Shown: piece by piece, positions 8,863 to 16,949 of the stretch
Numbering within the stretch: position 1 is the first letter of the stretch
How the letters are laid out: each line of letters opens with the position of its first letter
Origin: Streptomyces sp. NBRC 110028
GTDB lineage: Bacteria > Actinomycetota > Actinomycetes > Streptomycetales > Streptomycetaceae
Direction: 5' to 3'
Length of the DNA stretch: 64,000 nucleotides
Assembly: GCF_001417735.1 (NCBI RefSeq)
Contig: NZ_BBUZ01000031.1
Location: 186,001 to 250,000, forward strand
The notes under the pieces: model-generated
The model's input: only the letters and a program-made list of their open reading frames with translations
What the model was told of the DNA's origin: nothing
The model's database searches: none
Program-made: the position numbers and the translations under genes

Positions 8863-10083
8863 GTGCCTGATGCCCTCGACCCGGTGGCGGACCTCGTCAA
8901 GCGCCGCAACGACCCCGTCGTCGTCCAGACCCTGCGTTCCGCGGCGGCCGCGACCATCGCCTACGTCGTCGCCCTCCAGCTGAGCAACGAATCGGCCCCG
9001 CTGACCGCCCCGCTCACCGCGCTGCTCGTGGTACAGGTGACCCTCTTCGCGACCCTCACCACCGGAATCCGCCGGGTGAACGCCGTGGTGGTGGGCGTCT
9101 TGCTCGCCATCGCCTTCTCCATCCTGGTCGGGCTGACCTGGTGGAGCCTGGGTCTGATCATTCTCGCCGCGCTGACGGCCGGGCATTTCGCACGGGTGAG
9201 CGAGTTCGTCCCCGAGGTGGCGATCAGCGCCATGCTCGTCCTCGGCGTGAGCCAGGTGACCACCACCGCCTGGGACCGGGTGCTGGAAACCCTGATCGGG
9301 GCCGTCGTCGGACTGGGTTTCAACTTCCTGTTCGCACCGCCCGTCTGGGTCCGCACCGCCGGCGAGTCCATCGTGGACCTCGCCCGCCGGATGCGTCAGC
9401 TCCTGCTGCACATGGGCGAGGAGCTGGGCAGCCACACCCCGGTCGAACGCGCCGCCGCCCGCCTCCACGAGGCCCGCCGCCTCGACCACGACATCTCCCA
9501 GGTCGACGCCGCTCTCCGGCAGGCCGAGGACAGCGTCCGCCTCAACCCCCGGGTCAAGGAGGGCCTGCTGCACCGGGTGGTGCTGCGCACCGGACTGGAC
9601 ACCCTGGAGATCTGCACGGTCGTCCTGCGCGTCCTGACCCGCACCCTCACCGACCTCGCCAAGAAGCGGACGGACGAACCCCTCTTCCCCGCGGACGTGG
9701 CCGAGGCGCTGGAGGACCTCTTCCGCTCCACCGCCGCCGCCGTCGAAAGCTTCGCCATCCTGGTCACCAGCCCGATCAGCGCCAACGCCGAGGAGGCCGA
9801 ATCCCACCTGGCCACCGAGCTGTCCCGGGCCCACACCAGCCGCGACAAGGCCGCCCACCTCCTCCTCCGCCGCGTCCAGCGCCACCCGGGCCAATGGCAG
9901 CTCCACGGCGCCCTGCTCGCCGAGGTCGACCGCATCCTCGCCGAACTGGACATGGAGCAGCGCTCCCGCCGCCTCATGGAAGAACTCGACCGCAGCACCC
10001 GCGAGAACCGCGAGCGCTTCCCCGCCCTCCACAAACTCCGGCGCCGCATCGGCGGCGACCGGCGCGGTCAGTTGAGCGGGTAG
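8863..10083 (+). CDS. FUSC-family / aromatic acid exporter membrane protein
   Basis: A 406-residue protein with an N-terminal block of about four to six membrane segments (TIAYVVALQLS, AVVVGVLLAIAFSILVGLTW, LGLIILAALTAGHFA, ALIGAVVGLGFNFLFAPP region) followed by a long charged helical cytoplasmic domain rich in heptads (about residues 165-400). This is the layout of FUSC/ArAE half-size proteins linked to efflux of aromatic acids. The GTG start (MPDALDPVADL) is preceded by GGGAAGGGA. Its 3' end overlaps the convergent ADP-ribosylglycohydrolase gene by 16 bases. The substrate is unknown. Confidence 0.82.
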   Translation: MPDALDPVADLVKRRNDPVVVQTLRSAAAATIAYVVALQLSNESAPLTAPLTALLVVQVTLFATLTTGIRRVNAVVVGVLLAIAFSILVGLTWWSLGLIILAALTAGHFARVSEFVPEVAISAMLVLGVSQVTTTAWDRVLETLIGAVVGLGFNFLFAPPVWVRTAGESIVDLARRMRQLLLHMGEELGSHTPVERAAARLHEARRLDHDISQVDAALRQAEDSVRLNPRVKEGLLHRVVLRTGLDTLEICTVVLRVLTRTLTDLAKKRTDEPLFPADVAEALEDLFRSTAAAVESFAILVTSPISANAEEAESHLATELSRAHTSRDKAAHLLLRRVQRHPGQWQLHGALLAEVDRILAELDMEQRSRRLMEELDRSTRENRERFPALHKLRRRIGGDRRGQLSG

Positions 10084-11201
10084 CGGTCGCGGGGGAAGAC
10101 CGTGTCGTCGTGCGGCTCGGCGGAGGGGTGGAAGGCGAAGGCGAGGTCGTCGGCCAGCTCGGCTATCGTGCCGCGGCCCTCCACCCGCGCCAGCCAGGAG
10201 GGTGGCAGGCGCAGGTCGCCGTGGTGGACGCCGAGCAGGTTGCCGCAGATCGAGCCCGTCGAGTCGCTGTCGCCCGAGTGGTTGACGGACAGCAGCAGCG
10301 ACGCCTCGGGCGAGGTGTGGGCCAGGGCGGCGTAGACCCCGATGGCCAGCGCCTCCTCGGCGATCCACCCGCCGCCGAGCGACTCGGCCTTCTCCGCGGT
10401 CGGGTCGCCGTCGGCGGCCAGGTCGAGCGCGCGGCGCAGGGCGGTGGTGGTCTCCTCGTGACGCGGGTAGGTCCGCAGCAGCTCCAGGGTGCGCAGAGCC
10501 GCGCCCTCCAGGGAGTCGCCCTCCAGGAGGTACGCGACCATCGCGGCCAGGGCACCCGCCGCGAGGTAGCCGGTGGGGTGGCCGTGGGTGATCTGGGCAC
10601 AGCGGGCGGCGAGTTCGAAGCATTCGCGGGCGGGCAGGCCGGTGAGGCCGAACGGGGCCGATCGCATCACGGTGCCGCAGCCCTTGGAGCCGGAGTTCAC
10701 CGGGCCCGGGGCGCCGTGGAGGGGGTGGTCCGCGGCGGGGACGTGGCCCTCGTGGAGGCCGGAGAGGCACGCGCTGCCCGGCGCACGGCGGGCGTACAGC
10801 CACGGGTGGGTGCGCAGCCAGCCGGTGCGGCGGATGTCGTCCGCGGTCCTCGGGGGCGGCGGCTCGGGGTAGTTCTGGGTGTCGAGCCAGCGCAGATACG
10901 CCTGGCGGACGACGGCGATCTCGGTGCCCCCGCTGCCCTCGACGGACGCGCGGGCGTGCGCCCGGATCAGCCCCTCGGCCGTGAACAGGGTCATCTGGGT
11001 GTCGTCGGTGATCCGGCCCGCGGTGCCGCTCCCGTCCGGGACGAGGCCGGTGACGCCCGCCTCGCCGTGGGCCGCCCGGATCCCCTGCAGGGAGCTGAAC
11101 TCGATCGGATTGCCGAGGGCGTCGCCGATCGCGCCGCCCAGCAGACAGCCGCGGATACGGGACCGCCGGGCGGCCGACTCGTCCCAGGACTGGTGGATCA
11201 C
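10068..11201 (-). CDS. ADP-ribosylglycohydrolase family protein
   Basis: A 377-residue hydrolase of the DraG/ARH family, which removes ADP-ribose from proteins or small molecules using two Mg2+ ions. Metal-binding motifs are visible: GCLLGGAIGDALGNPIEF at the N-terminus, TDDTQMTLFTAEGL (about residue 52) and NHSGDSDSTGSICGNLLG near the C-terminus. The GTG start preceding IHQSWDES has GAGGAG at good spacing; longer upstream frames would run into the divergent gene. The target is unknown and no ADP-ribosyltransferase lies nearby. Confidence 0.92.
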   Translation of the reverse strand: MIHQSWDESAARRSRIRGCLLGGAIGDALGNPIEFSSLQGIRAAHGEAGVTGLVPDGSGTAGRITDDTQMTLFTAEGLIRAHARASVEGSGGTEIAVVRQAYLRWLDTQNYPEPPPPRTADDIRRTGWLRTHPWLYARRAPGSACLSGLHEGHVPAADHPLHGAPGPVNSGSKGCGTVMRSAPFGLTGLPARECFELAARCAQITHGHPTGYLAAGALAAMVAYLLEGDSLEGAALRTLELLRTYPRHEETTTALRRALDLAADGDPTAEKAESLGGGWIAEEALAIGVYAALAHTSPEASLLLSVNHSGDSDSTGSICGNLLGVHHGDLRLPPSWLARVEGRGTIAELADDLAFAFHPSAEPHDDTVFPRDRYPLN

Positions 11202-11310
11202 GTGCGGCTCCTCGTCGTGCGCGGTGGGTGCACACCTCCTGTGCTCAGCACATGATCGCAGGCCGCACCGACAGCGCTGTCGCGGTAGCGTCGAAGAGGG
11301 AGACGGTGCG

Positions 11311-11592
11311 ATGTCGATGCGATTCATCCGGACGGGCGATGAGCCCGCCCATGCGCGCACTCCGCTGCGGGCGCGGCTGTGGCTGGCGTCCTGGGGGCTG
11401 CTGTGGACCGTCGGCGGCACGGTGGCCTTCGTGCTGGCGGGCAGACCGGGCTGGGCGGCCGCCTGCGCGGCGCTCGCCGCCATCACGGTGATCGACCTGG
11501 CCCTGGTCATCCGGCACATCCGGCAAGGGCCGCACTACCAGCCGGGGCGGGACGTGCCCCCGTACGCACCGGTCAGGGGGCGGCGGCGCTAG
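11311..11592 (+). CDS. DUF6343-type small membrane protein
   Basis: A 93-residue protein with two membrane helices (LWLASWGLLWTVGGTVAFVL and AAACAALAAITVIDLALVI) and a C-terminal tail HIRQGPHYQPGRDVPPY, which is strongly conserved in the Streptomyces family I remember as DUF6343. The function is unknown. The TAG stop lies in a CTAG that is also the outer edge of a MITE-like repeat, so the last residues or stop may have been set by that insertion. Confidence 0.75.
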   Translation: MSMRFIRTGDEPAHARTPLRARLWLASWGLLWTVGGTVAFVLAGRPGWAAACAALAAITVIDLALVIRHIRQGPHYQPGRDVPPYAPVRGRRR

Positions 11593-11783
11593 GCCCTGAC
11601 CGGCGGATCTTCGCGGGCTCGCGACGCCTGGCGCGGCGCCTCGCCGCGTTGTCGGGATCGCCCGAGTACGACCCGGTACGAGGGCGACCCTCCGCCTCGC
11701 GATGCTCCCCCGGCTACCGCTGGGAGGTGCCCCCTGCACCAGACGCCGCGGGCTGACCCACGAAGATCCGCCGGACAGGACCC
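11591..11783. mobile_element. MITE-like repeat, copy B
   Basis: A non-coding element of about 190 bases bounded by inverted termini: CTGACCGGCGGATCTTCG at 11596-11613 and its near-perfect complement (17 of 18) at 11761-11778. Its inner part, read on the minus strand, matches copy A at 21559-21739: the GGCGTCTGGTGC block, a 24-base block at 11677-11700 (22 of 24 identical) and the block around CGATCCCGACAACGC. About 30 extra bases separate the first two blocks here. No transposase is encoded, so it is probably a miniature element mobilised in trans or an intergenic repeat family. Confidence 0.65.
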
Positions 11784-11814
11784 AGTGGCGCCACGCCACC
11801 ACCCCCGGGCGGGC

Positions 11815-12183
11815 TCAGGCCTGCTCGTCGAACCGCGCCGCCTCCACGAAGTCCGGGCGCGGATCGAGCGCCGCGGCGAGGCGGAAGTGGCGGGTGGCCT
11901 CGTCCCGGCGGTCGGCGCGCTCCAGCGTACGGGCGAGGGCGAAGTGGGCGAACGCGTTGTCCGGCTCGCGCTCCAGAACGATGTGGAATTCGAGTTCCGC
12001 GGCACGGAGCTGGGCCGATCCGAAGAACGCGCGGGCCCGCAGCAGCCGGGCCGCGGTGTTCTCGGGGTGGGCGGTGATGACCGAGTCGAGCAGCTTGACG
12101 GCGCCTCGCGGATCTCGGGCGGCGAGCAGCTGCTCCGCGGCGCGGTAGTCGATGACATGGGTCTCGGGCGTGGGCTCGGACAC
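11815..12183 (-). CDS. Tetratricopeptide repeat protein
   Basis: A 122-residue protein made largely of TPR helices: AAEQLLAARDPRGAVKLLDS, the ENTAARLLRARAFFGSAQLR pair and the DNAFAHFALARTLERADRRD repeat, ending HFRLAAALDPRPDF. It is a small scaffold for protein contacts; partners are unknown. The GTG start (MSEPTPETHVIDYR) has a strong GGAAGGAAG upstream. Similar small TPR genes sit next to coaE in other streptomycetes, though gene order alone says nothing about a shared role. Confidence 0.85.
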   Translation of the reverse strand: MSEPTPETHVIDYRAAEQLLAARDPRGAVKLLDSVITAHPENTAARLLRARAFFGSAQLRAAELEFHIVLEREPDNAFAHFALARTLERADRRDEATRHFRLAAALDPRPDFVEAARFDEQA

Positions 12184-12355
12184 GGCCGCTTCCTTCCCCG
12201 GGCTTACGTGATCATAGGTCCCGTGTGCGGTGATCCCTCGGTGGTGATCGGGTGGTGATCGGTGGTACGGGCGGCACAACAACCACCCGGTGCGCCACAT
12301 TCCCGCTCGGCCCGCCCGGCAAGCACGGTCCGCCCGGCAAGCACGGCCCGCCCCC

Positions 12356-12961
12356 TCAGTCCGTGGCGGCCGCCCGCTCCACCAGCTCCGCCCAGACCTT
12401 CCGGACCTGCGGCTCCAGCCGCTCCAGCGGGCCATCGTTGTCGATCACGACGTCGGCGACGGCCAGCCGCTCCTCGCGGGTCGCCTGGGCCGCCATCCGG
12501 GCCCGCGCCTCGTCCTCGGTCATGCCGCGCAGCCGGACCAGCCGGTCGAGCTGGGTCTCGGGCGTGGCGTCGACGACCAGTACCAGGTCGTACAGGGACC
12601 CCAGACCGTTCTCGGCGAGCAGCGGGACGTCGTGGACGACCACCGCCCCCGGACCGGCGTCCGCCTGCAGCTCGGCGGAGCGGTCGCGGACCAGGGGATG
12701 GACGATGGCGTTCAGGGCGCGCAGCCGCTCGGGGTCGTTGAAGACGATGCCGCCGAGCTTCGGCCGGTCGAGCCGGCCGTCGTCCATCAGCACTTCGGGG
12801 CCGAACTCGGCGACGACGGCGGCGAGGCCAGGAGTTCCCGGCTCGACCACCTCACGGGCGATCCGATCGGAATCGATCAGCACCGCGCCGTAAGAGACCA
12901 AGATCCGCGAGACTTCGCTCTTGCCCGCGCCGATACCGCCCGTGAGCCCCAGCTTCAGCAT
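12356..12961 (-). CDS. coaE: Dephospho-CoA kinase
   Basis: A 201-residue kinase for the last step of coenzyme A synthesis (ATP plus dephospho-CoA). Walker A GGIGAGKSEVS lies at residues 8-18, followed by DSDRIAREVVEPGTPGL, the lid region, and VVHDVPLLAENGLGSLYDLV and RMAAQATREERLAVADVVID, all CoaE hallmarks. I start at MLKLGLTGG; a GTG three codons upstream is also open. TAGCGT lies seven bases before this ATG and no Shine-Dalgarno is seen, so initiation could be leaderless. Confidence 0.96.
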   Translation of the reverse strand: MLKLGLTGGIGAGKSEVSRILVSYGAVLIDSDRIAREVVEPGTPGLAAVVAEFGPEVLMDDGRLDRPKLGGIVFNDPERLRALNAIVHPLVRDRSAELQADAGPGAVVVHDVPLLAENGLGSLYDLVLVVDATPETQLDRLVRLRGMTEDEARARMAAQATREERLAVADVVIDNDGPLERLEPQVRKVWAELVERAAATD

Positions 12962-12987
12962 GGGGCCCACGCTATACGGACCGCCGC

Positions 12988-13932
12988 TCAGGCGCCGCTC
13001 TCGCCCTCCCGCTCGGCCAGGAAGCGCTCGAACTCGGCGCCCAGCTCGTCCGCCGACGGCAGCTCGGCCGACTCCGCGACCAGGTTGCCGCGGCTCTCGG
13101 CCCCGGCCACCGCGTCGTACTGGTGCTCAAGGCCCCGGACGAGCGCGACCAGTTCGTCGTCCCCCTCGGAGACCTGCCGCTCGATCTCCTCCTGCGTCTT
13201 CAGCGCCTCGTTGCGCAGCGCGTGGGCGGCGCCCGGCAGCACCAGGCCGGTGGCCGCGGTGACCGCCTCCAGCACGGTGAGCGCCGCGTCGGGGTAGGCG
13301 GATCGGGCCAGATAGTGGGGGACGTGGGCGGCGACCCCGAGAACGTCGTGGCCCGCCTCGCCGAGCCGGTACTCGATCAGCGACTCGGCGCTGCCGGGCA
13401 CCTGGGCCTCGTCGAAGTAGCCTCGATGGCCGGGCATCAGATCGGTGCGGTTGCCGTGTGGGGTGAGGCCCACCGGCCGGGTGTGCGGAACGCCCATCGG
13501 GATGCCGTGGAAGTTCACGGCGAGCCGCACGCCGAGCCGCTCGACGATCTGCCGCACCGCCGCCGCGAAGCGCTCCCACTCCACGTCGGGTTCGGGCCCG
13601 CACAGCAGCAGGAAGGGTGCCGCGGTCGCGTCCCGCACCAGGTGGAGTTCGATCGCCGGGGTCTCGTAATCCGTCCAGTGGTCGCGCTGGAAGGTGAGCA
13701 GGGGGCGCCGGGCCCGGTAGTCGACGAGCCGGTCGTGATCGAAGCGGGCGACGACCTGCCGCGGCAGCCCGTCGAGCAGCCGCTCCACGATCTGGTCGCC
13801 GGTCTCCCCCGCGTCGATGTAACCGTCGAAGTGGTAGAGCAGCACCAGCCCGGCCGAATCCCGGGAGGCTATCGCGTCGACTTCCGCGAGTCCGCTCGGT
13901 TCCCACGCGTACAAATCCTGCGGATCAAGCAC
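12988..13932 (-). CDS. PAC2 family protein
   Basis: A 314-residue member of the PAC2 (proteasome-assembly chaperone-like) family, common in actinobacteria. Recognisable parts are GLVLLYHFDGYIDAGETGDQ, VARFDHDRLVDYRARRP, TPAIELHLVRDATAAPFLLL, FHGIPMGVPHTRP, VPHYLARSAYPDAALTVLEA and a C-terminal Glu-rich helix. The bacterial function is unproven; a role near the proteasome is only a family analogy. The GTG start has a strong AAGGAGGAG 8 bases upstream. It precedes coaE on the same strand with 26 bases between them. Confidence 0.85.
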   Translation of the reverse strand: MLDPQDLYAWEPSGLAEVDAIASRDSAGLVLLYHFDGYIDAGETGDQIVERLLDGLPRQVVARFDHDRLVDYRARRPLLTFQRDHWTDYETPAIELHLVRDATAAPFLLLCGPEPDVEWERFAAAVRQIVERLGVRLAVNFHGIPMGVPHTRPVGLTPHGNRTDLMPGHRGYFDEAQVPGSAESLIEYRLGEAGHDVLGVAAHVPHYLARSAYPDAALTVLEAVTAATGLVLPGAAHALRNEALKTQEEIERQVSEGDDELVALVRGLEHQYDAVAGAESRGNLVAESAELPSADELGAEFERFLAEREGESGA

Positions 13933-14101
13933 TGTGACCGCTCCTCCTTGTGTTCCGTACGCGAAAACACCGCGCGGGGGCGGGCGCATTCCCGGACCCC
14001 GGCCACAACTCCTGTGCGCATCATGGCCGTCCGCGCCCCGGAACATGCGAGGACATGCAAGGACAGGCGAGGACAGGCGCGAGGACAGCCGCGAGGAACG
14101 C

Positions 14102-14137
14102 GTGAGGCCCGCTCCCCCTGAGGGGAGCGGGCCTCAC
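14102..14137 (-). terminator. Terminator of rpsA
   Basis: A perfect 16-base inverted repeat with a 4-base loop lies 48 bases downstream of the rpsA stop. The arm begins GTGAGGCCCGCTCCCC. No U-tract follows, as is usual in Streptomyces. Confidence 0.85.
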
Positions 14138-14185
14138 ACTCGATCTAGCCTGCGCCGCCGGCGATCAAGTCAGCGGCACAGTGGT

Positions 14186-15697
14186 TCAGCTCTGGCCACC
14201 GGCCAGCTTCTCGCGGAGCGCGGCCAGCGCCTCGTCCGACGCCAGGGCGCCGGAGTTGTCGGCCGACTCCGAGGAGTACGAACCGCCGCCGCCACCGGAA
14301 GCCTGCCCGCCGGGCGCCGGGGCAGCGCTGCCCGCACCCTCGGCAGCGGCCTGCTCGTCGGCCTCGCGGGACTTGATGACCTGCGCCTGGTGCTGCTCGA
14401 AGCGGGTCTGCGCGTCGGCGTACTGACGCTCCCACTCCTCGCGCTGCTTCTCGTAGCCCTCGAGCCAGTCGTTGGCCTCGGGGTCGAAGCCCTCGGGGTA
14501 GATGTAGTTGCCCTGGTCGTCGTAGGACGCGGCCATGCCGTACAGGGTCGGGTCGAACTCGACCGCGGACGGGTCGGCACCGAAGGCCTCATTGGCCTGC
14601 TTCAGCGAGAGGCTGATGCGGCGGCGCTCGAGGTCGATGTCGATGACCTTGACGAAGATCTCGTCGTTGACCTGGACGACCTGCTCCGGGATCTCCACGT
14701 GGCGCTCGGCCAGCTCGGAGATGTGGACCAGACCCTCGATGCCCTCGTCCACGCGGACGAACGCACCGAACGGCACGAGCTTCGTGACCTTACCCGGGAC
14801 CACCTGACCGATCTGGTGGGTCCGGGCGAACTGCTGCCACGGGTCTTCCTGGGTCGCCTTGAGCGACAGGGAGACGCGCTCGCGGTCCATGTCGACGTCG
14901 AGGACCTCGACCGTGACCTCCTGGCCGACCTCGACGACCTCGGACGGGTGGTCGATGTGCTTCCAGGACAGCTCGGAGACGTGGACCAGACCGTCGACGC
15001 CACCCAGGTCCACGAAGGCACCGAAGTTGACGATGGAGGAGACGACGCCGGAGCGCACCTGACCCTTCTGGAGGGTGGTGAGGAAGGTCTGACGGACCTC
15101 GCTCTGGGTCTGCTCCAGCCAGGCGCGGCGGGACAGGACCACGTTGTTGCGGTTCTTGTCCAGCTCGATGATCTTCGCCTCGAGCTCCTTGCCCACATAG
15201 GGCTGGAGGTCGCGGACACGGCGCATCTCGACCAGGGAGGCGGGGAGGAAGCCGCGGAGGCCGATGTCGAGGATGAGACCACCCTTGACGACCTCGATGA
15301 CGGTACCGGTGACGATCCCGTCCTCTTCCTTGATCTTCTCGATGGTGCCCCAGGCACGCTCGTACTGGGCGCGCTTCTTCGAGAGGATCAGGCGGCCTTC
15401 CTTGTCCTCCTTCTGGAGAACCAGGGCCTCGATCTCATCGCCGACGGCCACGACCTCGTTCGGGTCGACGTCGTGCTTGATCGAAAGCTCGCGGGAAGGG
15501 ATGACGCCTTCGGTCTTGTAACCAATGTCGAGCAGGACCTCGTCCCGGTCGACCTTCACGATGACGCCGTCGACGATGTCGCCGTCGTTGAAGTACTTGA
15601 TCGTCTCGTCGATCGCGGCGAGGAAGGCTTCCTCGGAACCGATGTCGTTTACCGCCACCTGCGGGGTGGTGCGGGTTGCCTCGGTGCTGCTCGTCAT
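14186..15697 (-). CDS. rpsA: 30S ribosomal protein S1
   Basis: A 503-residue mRNA-binding ribosomal protein. Four S1 (OB-fold) repeats are visible: GDIVDGVIVKVDRDEVLLDI (about 38), EDGIVTGTVIEVVKGGLILD (about 125), GQVRSGVVSSIVNFGAFVDL (about 212) and GQVVPGKVTKLVPFGAFVRV (about 297). Each is followed by the H(V/I)SEL-type loop in repeats three and four. The tail is acidic and Gly/Ser-rich, as in other actinobacterial S1 proteins, which have four rather than six repeats. It has its own promoter about 200 bases upstream and a strong hairpin terminator downstream. Confidence 0.98.
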   Translation of the reverse strand: MTSSTEATRTTPQVAVNDIGSEEAFLAAIDETIKYFNDGDIVDGVIVKVDRDEVLLDIGYKTEGVIPSRELSIKHDVDPNEVVAVGDEIEALVLQKEDKEGRLILSKKRAQYERAWGTIEKIKEEDGIVTGTVIEVVKGGLILDIGLRGFLPASLVEMRRVRDLQPYVGKELEAKIIELDKNRNNVVLSRRAWLEQTQSEVRQTFLTTLQKGQVRSGVVSSIVNFGAFVDLGGVDGLVHVSELSWKHIDHPSEVVEVGQEVTVEVLDVDMDRERVSLSLKATQEDPWQQFARTHQIGQVVPGKVTKLVPFGAFVRVDEGIEGLVHISELAERHVEIPEQVVQVNDEIFVKVIDIDLERRRISLSLKQANEAFGADPSAVEFDPTLYGMAASYDDQGNYIYPEGFDPEANDWLEGYEKQREEWERQYADAQTRFEQHQAQVIKSREADEQAAAEGAGSAAPAPGGQASGGGGGSYSSESADNSGALASDEALAALREKLAGGQS

Positions 15698-16060
15698 GTG
15701 GGAAAGGGCTCCGGTACGGACATTGAGTCGTAGGTACTGCTACGCCGAGGACCCTTTATCGCACCGCCGAAGCCGGACAGCCTGCGAGGCGTGATCTTCC
15801 GGAACCTTCTGAGAGACCGAAAACGCCTCGACAACCGAGGGGACATACAACAGATGCGAGCGCGGCCTGCTCCGTCTGAGTCGCACAGGCCCGCAGCGCA
15901 ACTTGTAGCATACGGGGGCGGCCGGGCATGGTCAATGCACGAAGAGCGCACGTGGGGCTTAACGCCCCGAACCCGGCAATGTGCAAGTCACTGCTGCGAC
16001 GCGGTCCCTTGCCGTGCCCCGCGGCCACAGGTCGATACAGAGAGTACGACGACGCGCCCC
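15698..16060. other. rpsA / methyltransferase divergent intergenic region
   Basis: This 363-base divergent region holds the rpsA leader of about 200 bases and its promoter (15907-15935). The leader is moderately AT-rich and could carry S1 autoregulation, but I see no defined fold. On the plus strand towards the methyltransferase I found no clear promoter. Confidence 0.5.
15907..15935 (-). promoter_or_regulatory. rpsA promoter (sigma-70/HrdB type)
   Basis: On the minus strand TTGACC (15930-15935) and TATGCT (15907-15912) are separated by 17 bases, an almost ideal housekeeping promoter. The predicted start is near 15900, giving a leader of about 200 nucleotides before rpsA. Confidence 0.8.
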
Positions 16061-16936
16061 ATGGTCCAAGAACACGAGCCCAACGGTGCCTTCGAGGCCC
16101 CCCAGAGCGCCGACGAGGCCCTCGAACCCACCGCCACCCGCCGGATCGCCGACGACACCGAGAGCAGCCGGGCCAGCCGCGGCTGGTGGGACCGCAACGC
16201 GGACGAGTACCAGGAGGAACACGGCGCCTTCCTCGGCGACGACCGCTTCATATGGGGCCCGGAGGGGCTGGACGAGGAGGAGGCCGGGCTGCTCGGCCCC
16301 GCGGACCGGCTGAAGGGCCGCGACGTGCTGGAGGTGGGCGCGGGCGCGGCGCAGTGCTCGCGCTGGCTCGCGGCGCGCGGGGCCCGCCCCGTGGCCCTCG
16401 ACATCTCCCACCGGCAGCTGCGGCACGCCCAGCGGATCGACACCGGGGCCCCTGCCCCCGGCTCGTCCGGGATCGCGCTGGTCCAGGCCGACGCGACCGC
16501 GCTCCCCTTCCGCGACGGTTCGTTCGACCTCGCCTGCTCGGCGTACGGGGCGGTGCCCTTCGTGGCGGAGCCGGTACGGGTGATGCGCGAGGTGCGCCGG
16601 GTGCTGCGGCCGGGTGGCCGGTGGGTGTTCTCGGTGACACATCCGGTGCGGTGGGCGTTCCCCGACGAGCCGGGGCCCGAGGGGCTGAGCGTCTCCGGCT
16701 CGTACTTCGACCGCACCCCCTATGTGGAACAGGACGACGCGGGCCGTGCCGTCTATGTCGAGCACCATCGGACCCTCGGTGACCGGGTACGGGACGTCGT
16801 GGCCGGAGGCTTCCGGCTTATCGACCTCGTGGAACCGGAATGGCCCTCCTGGAACCGTCAGGAGTGGGGCGGCTGGTCCCCGCTGCGCGGGGGCCTCATC
16901 CCCGGCACGGCCGTCTTCGTCTGCGAGCAGGACTGA
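16061..16936 (+). CDS. Class I SAM-dependent methyltransferase
   Basis: A 291-residue methyltransferase. SAM-binding motif I is DVLEVGAGAAQCSRWLAARG (about residue 87), the acidic loop ALDIS follows, motif II is ALPFRDGSFDLACSAYGAVP, and the post-motif RRVLRPGGRWVFSVTHPVRW is typical of the Methyltransf_11 group. The N-terminal ESSRASRGWWDRNADEYQEE is characteristic of an actinobacterial subfamily of unknown substrate. It is divergent from rpsA and followed 14 bases later by hrpB on the same strand. Confidence 0.9.
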   Translation: MVQEHEPNGAFEAPQSADEALEPTATRRIADDTESSRASRGWWDRNADEYQEEHGAFLGDDRFIWGPEGLDEEEAGLLGPADRLKGRDVLEVGAGAAQCSRWLAARGARPVALDISHRQLRHAQRIDTGAPAPGSSGIALVQADATALPFRDGSFDLACSAYGAVPFVAEPVRVMREVRRVLRPGGRWVFSVTHPVRWAFPDEPGPEGLSVSGSYFDRTPYVEQDDAGRAVYVEHHRTLGDRVRDVVAGGFRLIDLVEPEWPSWNRQEWGGWSPLRGGLIPGTAVFVCEQD

Positions 16937-16949
16937 GCGGGGGGCGGGC

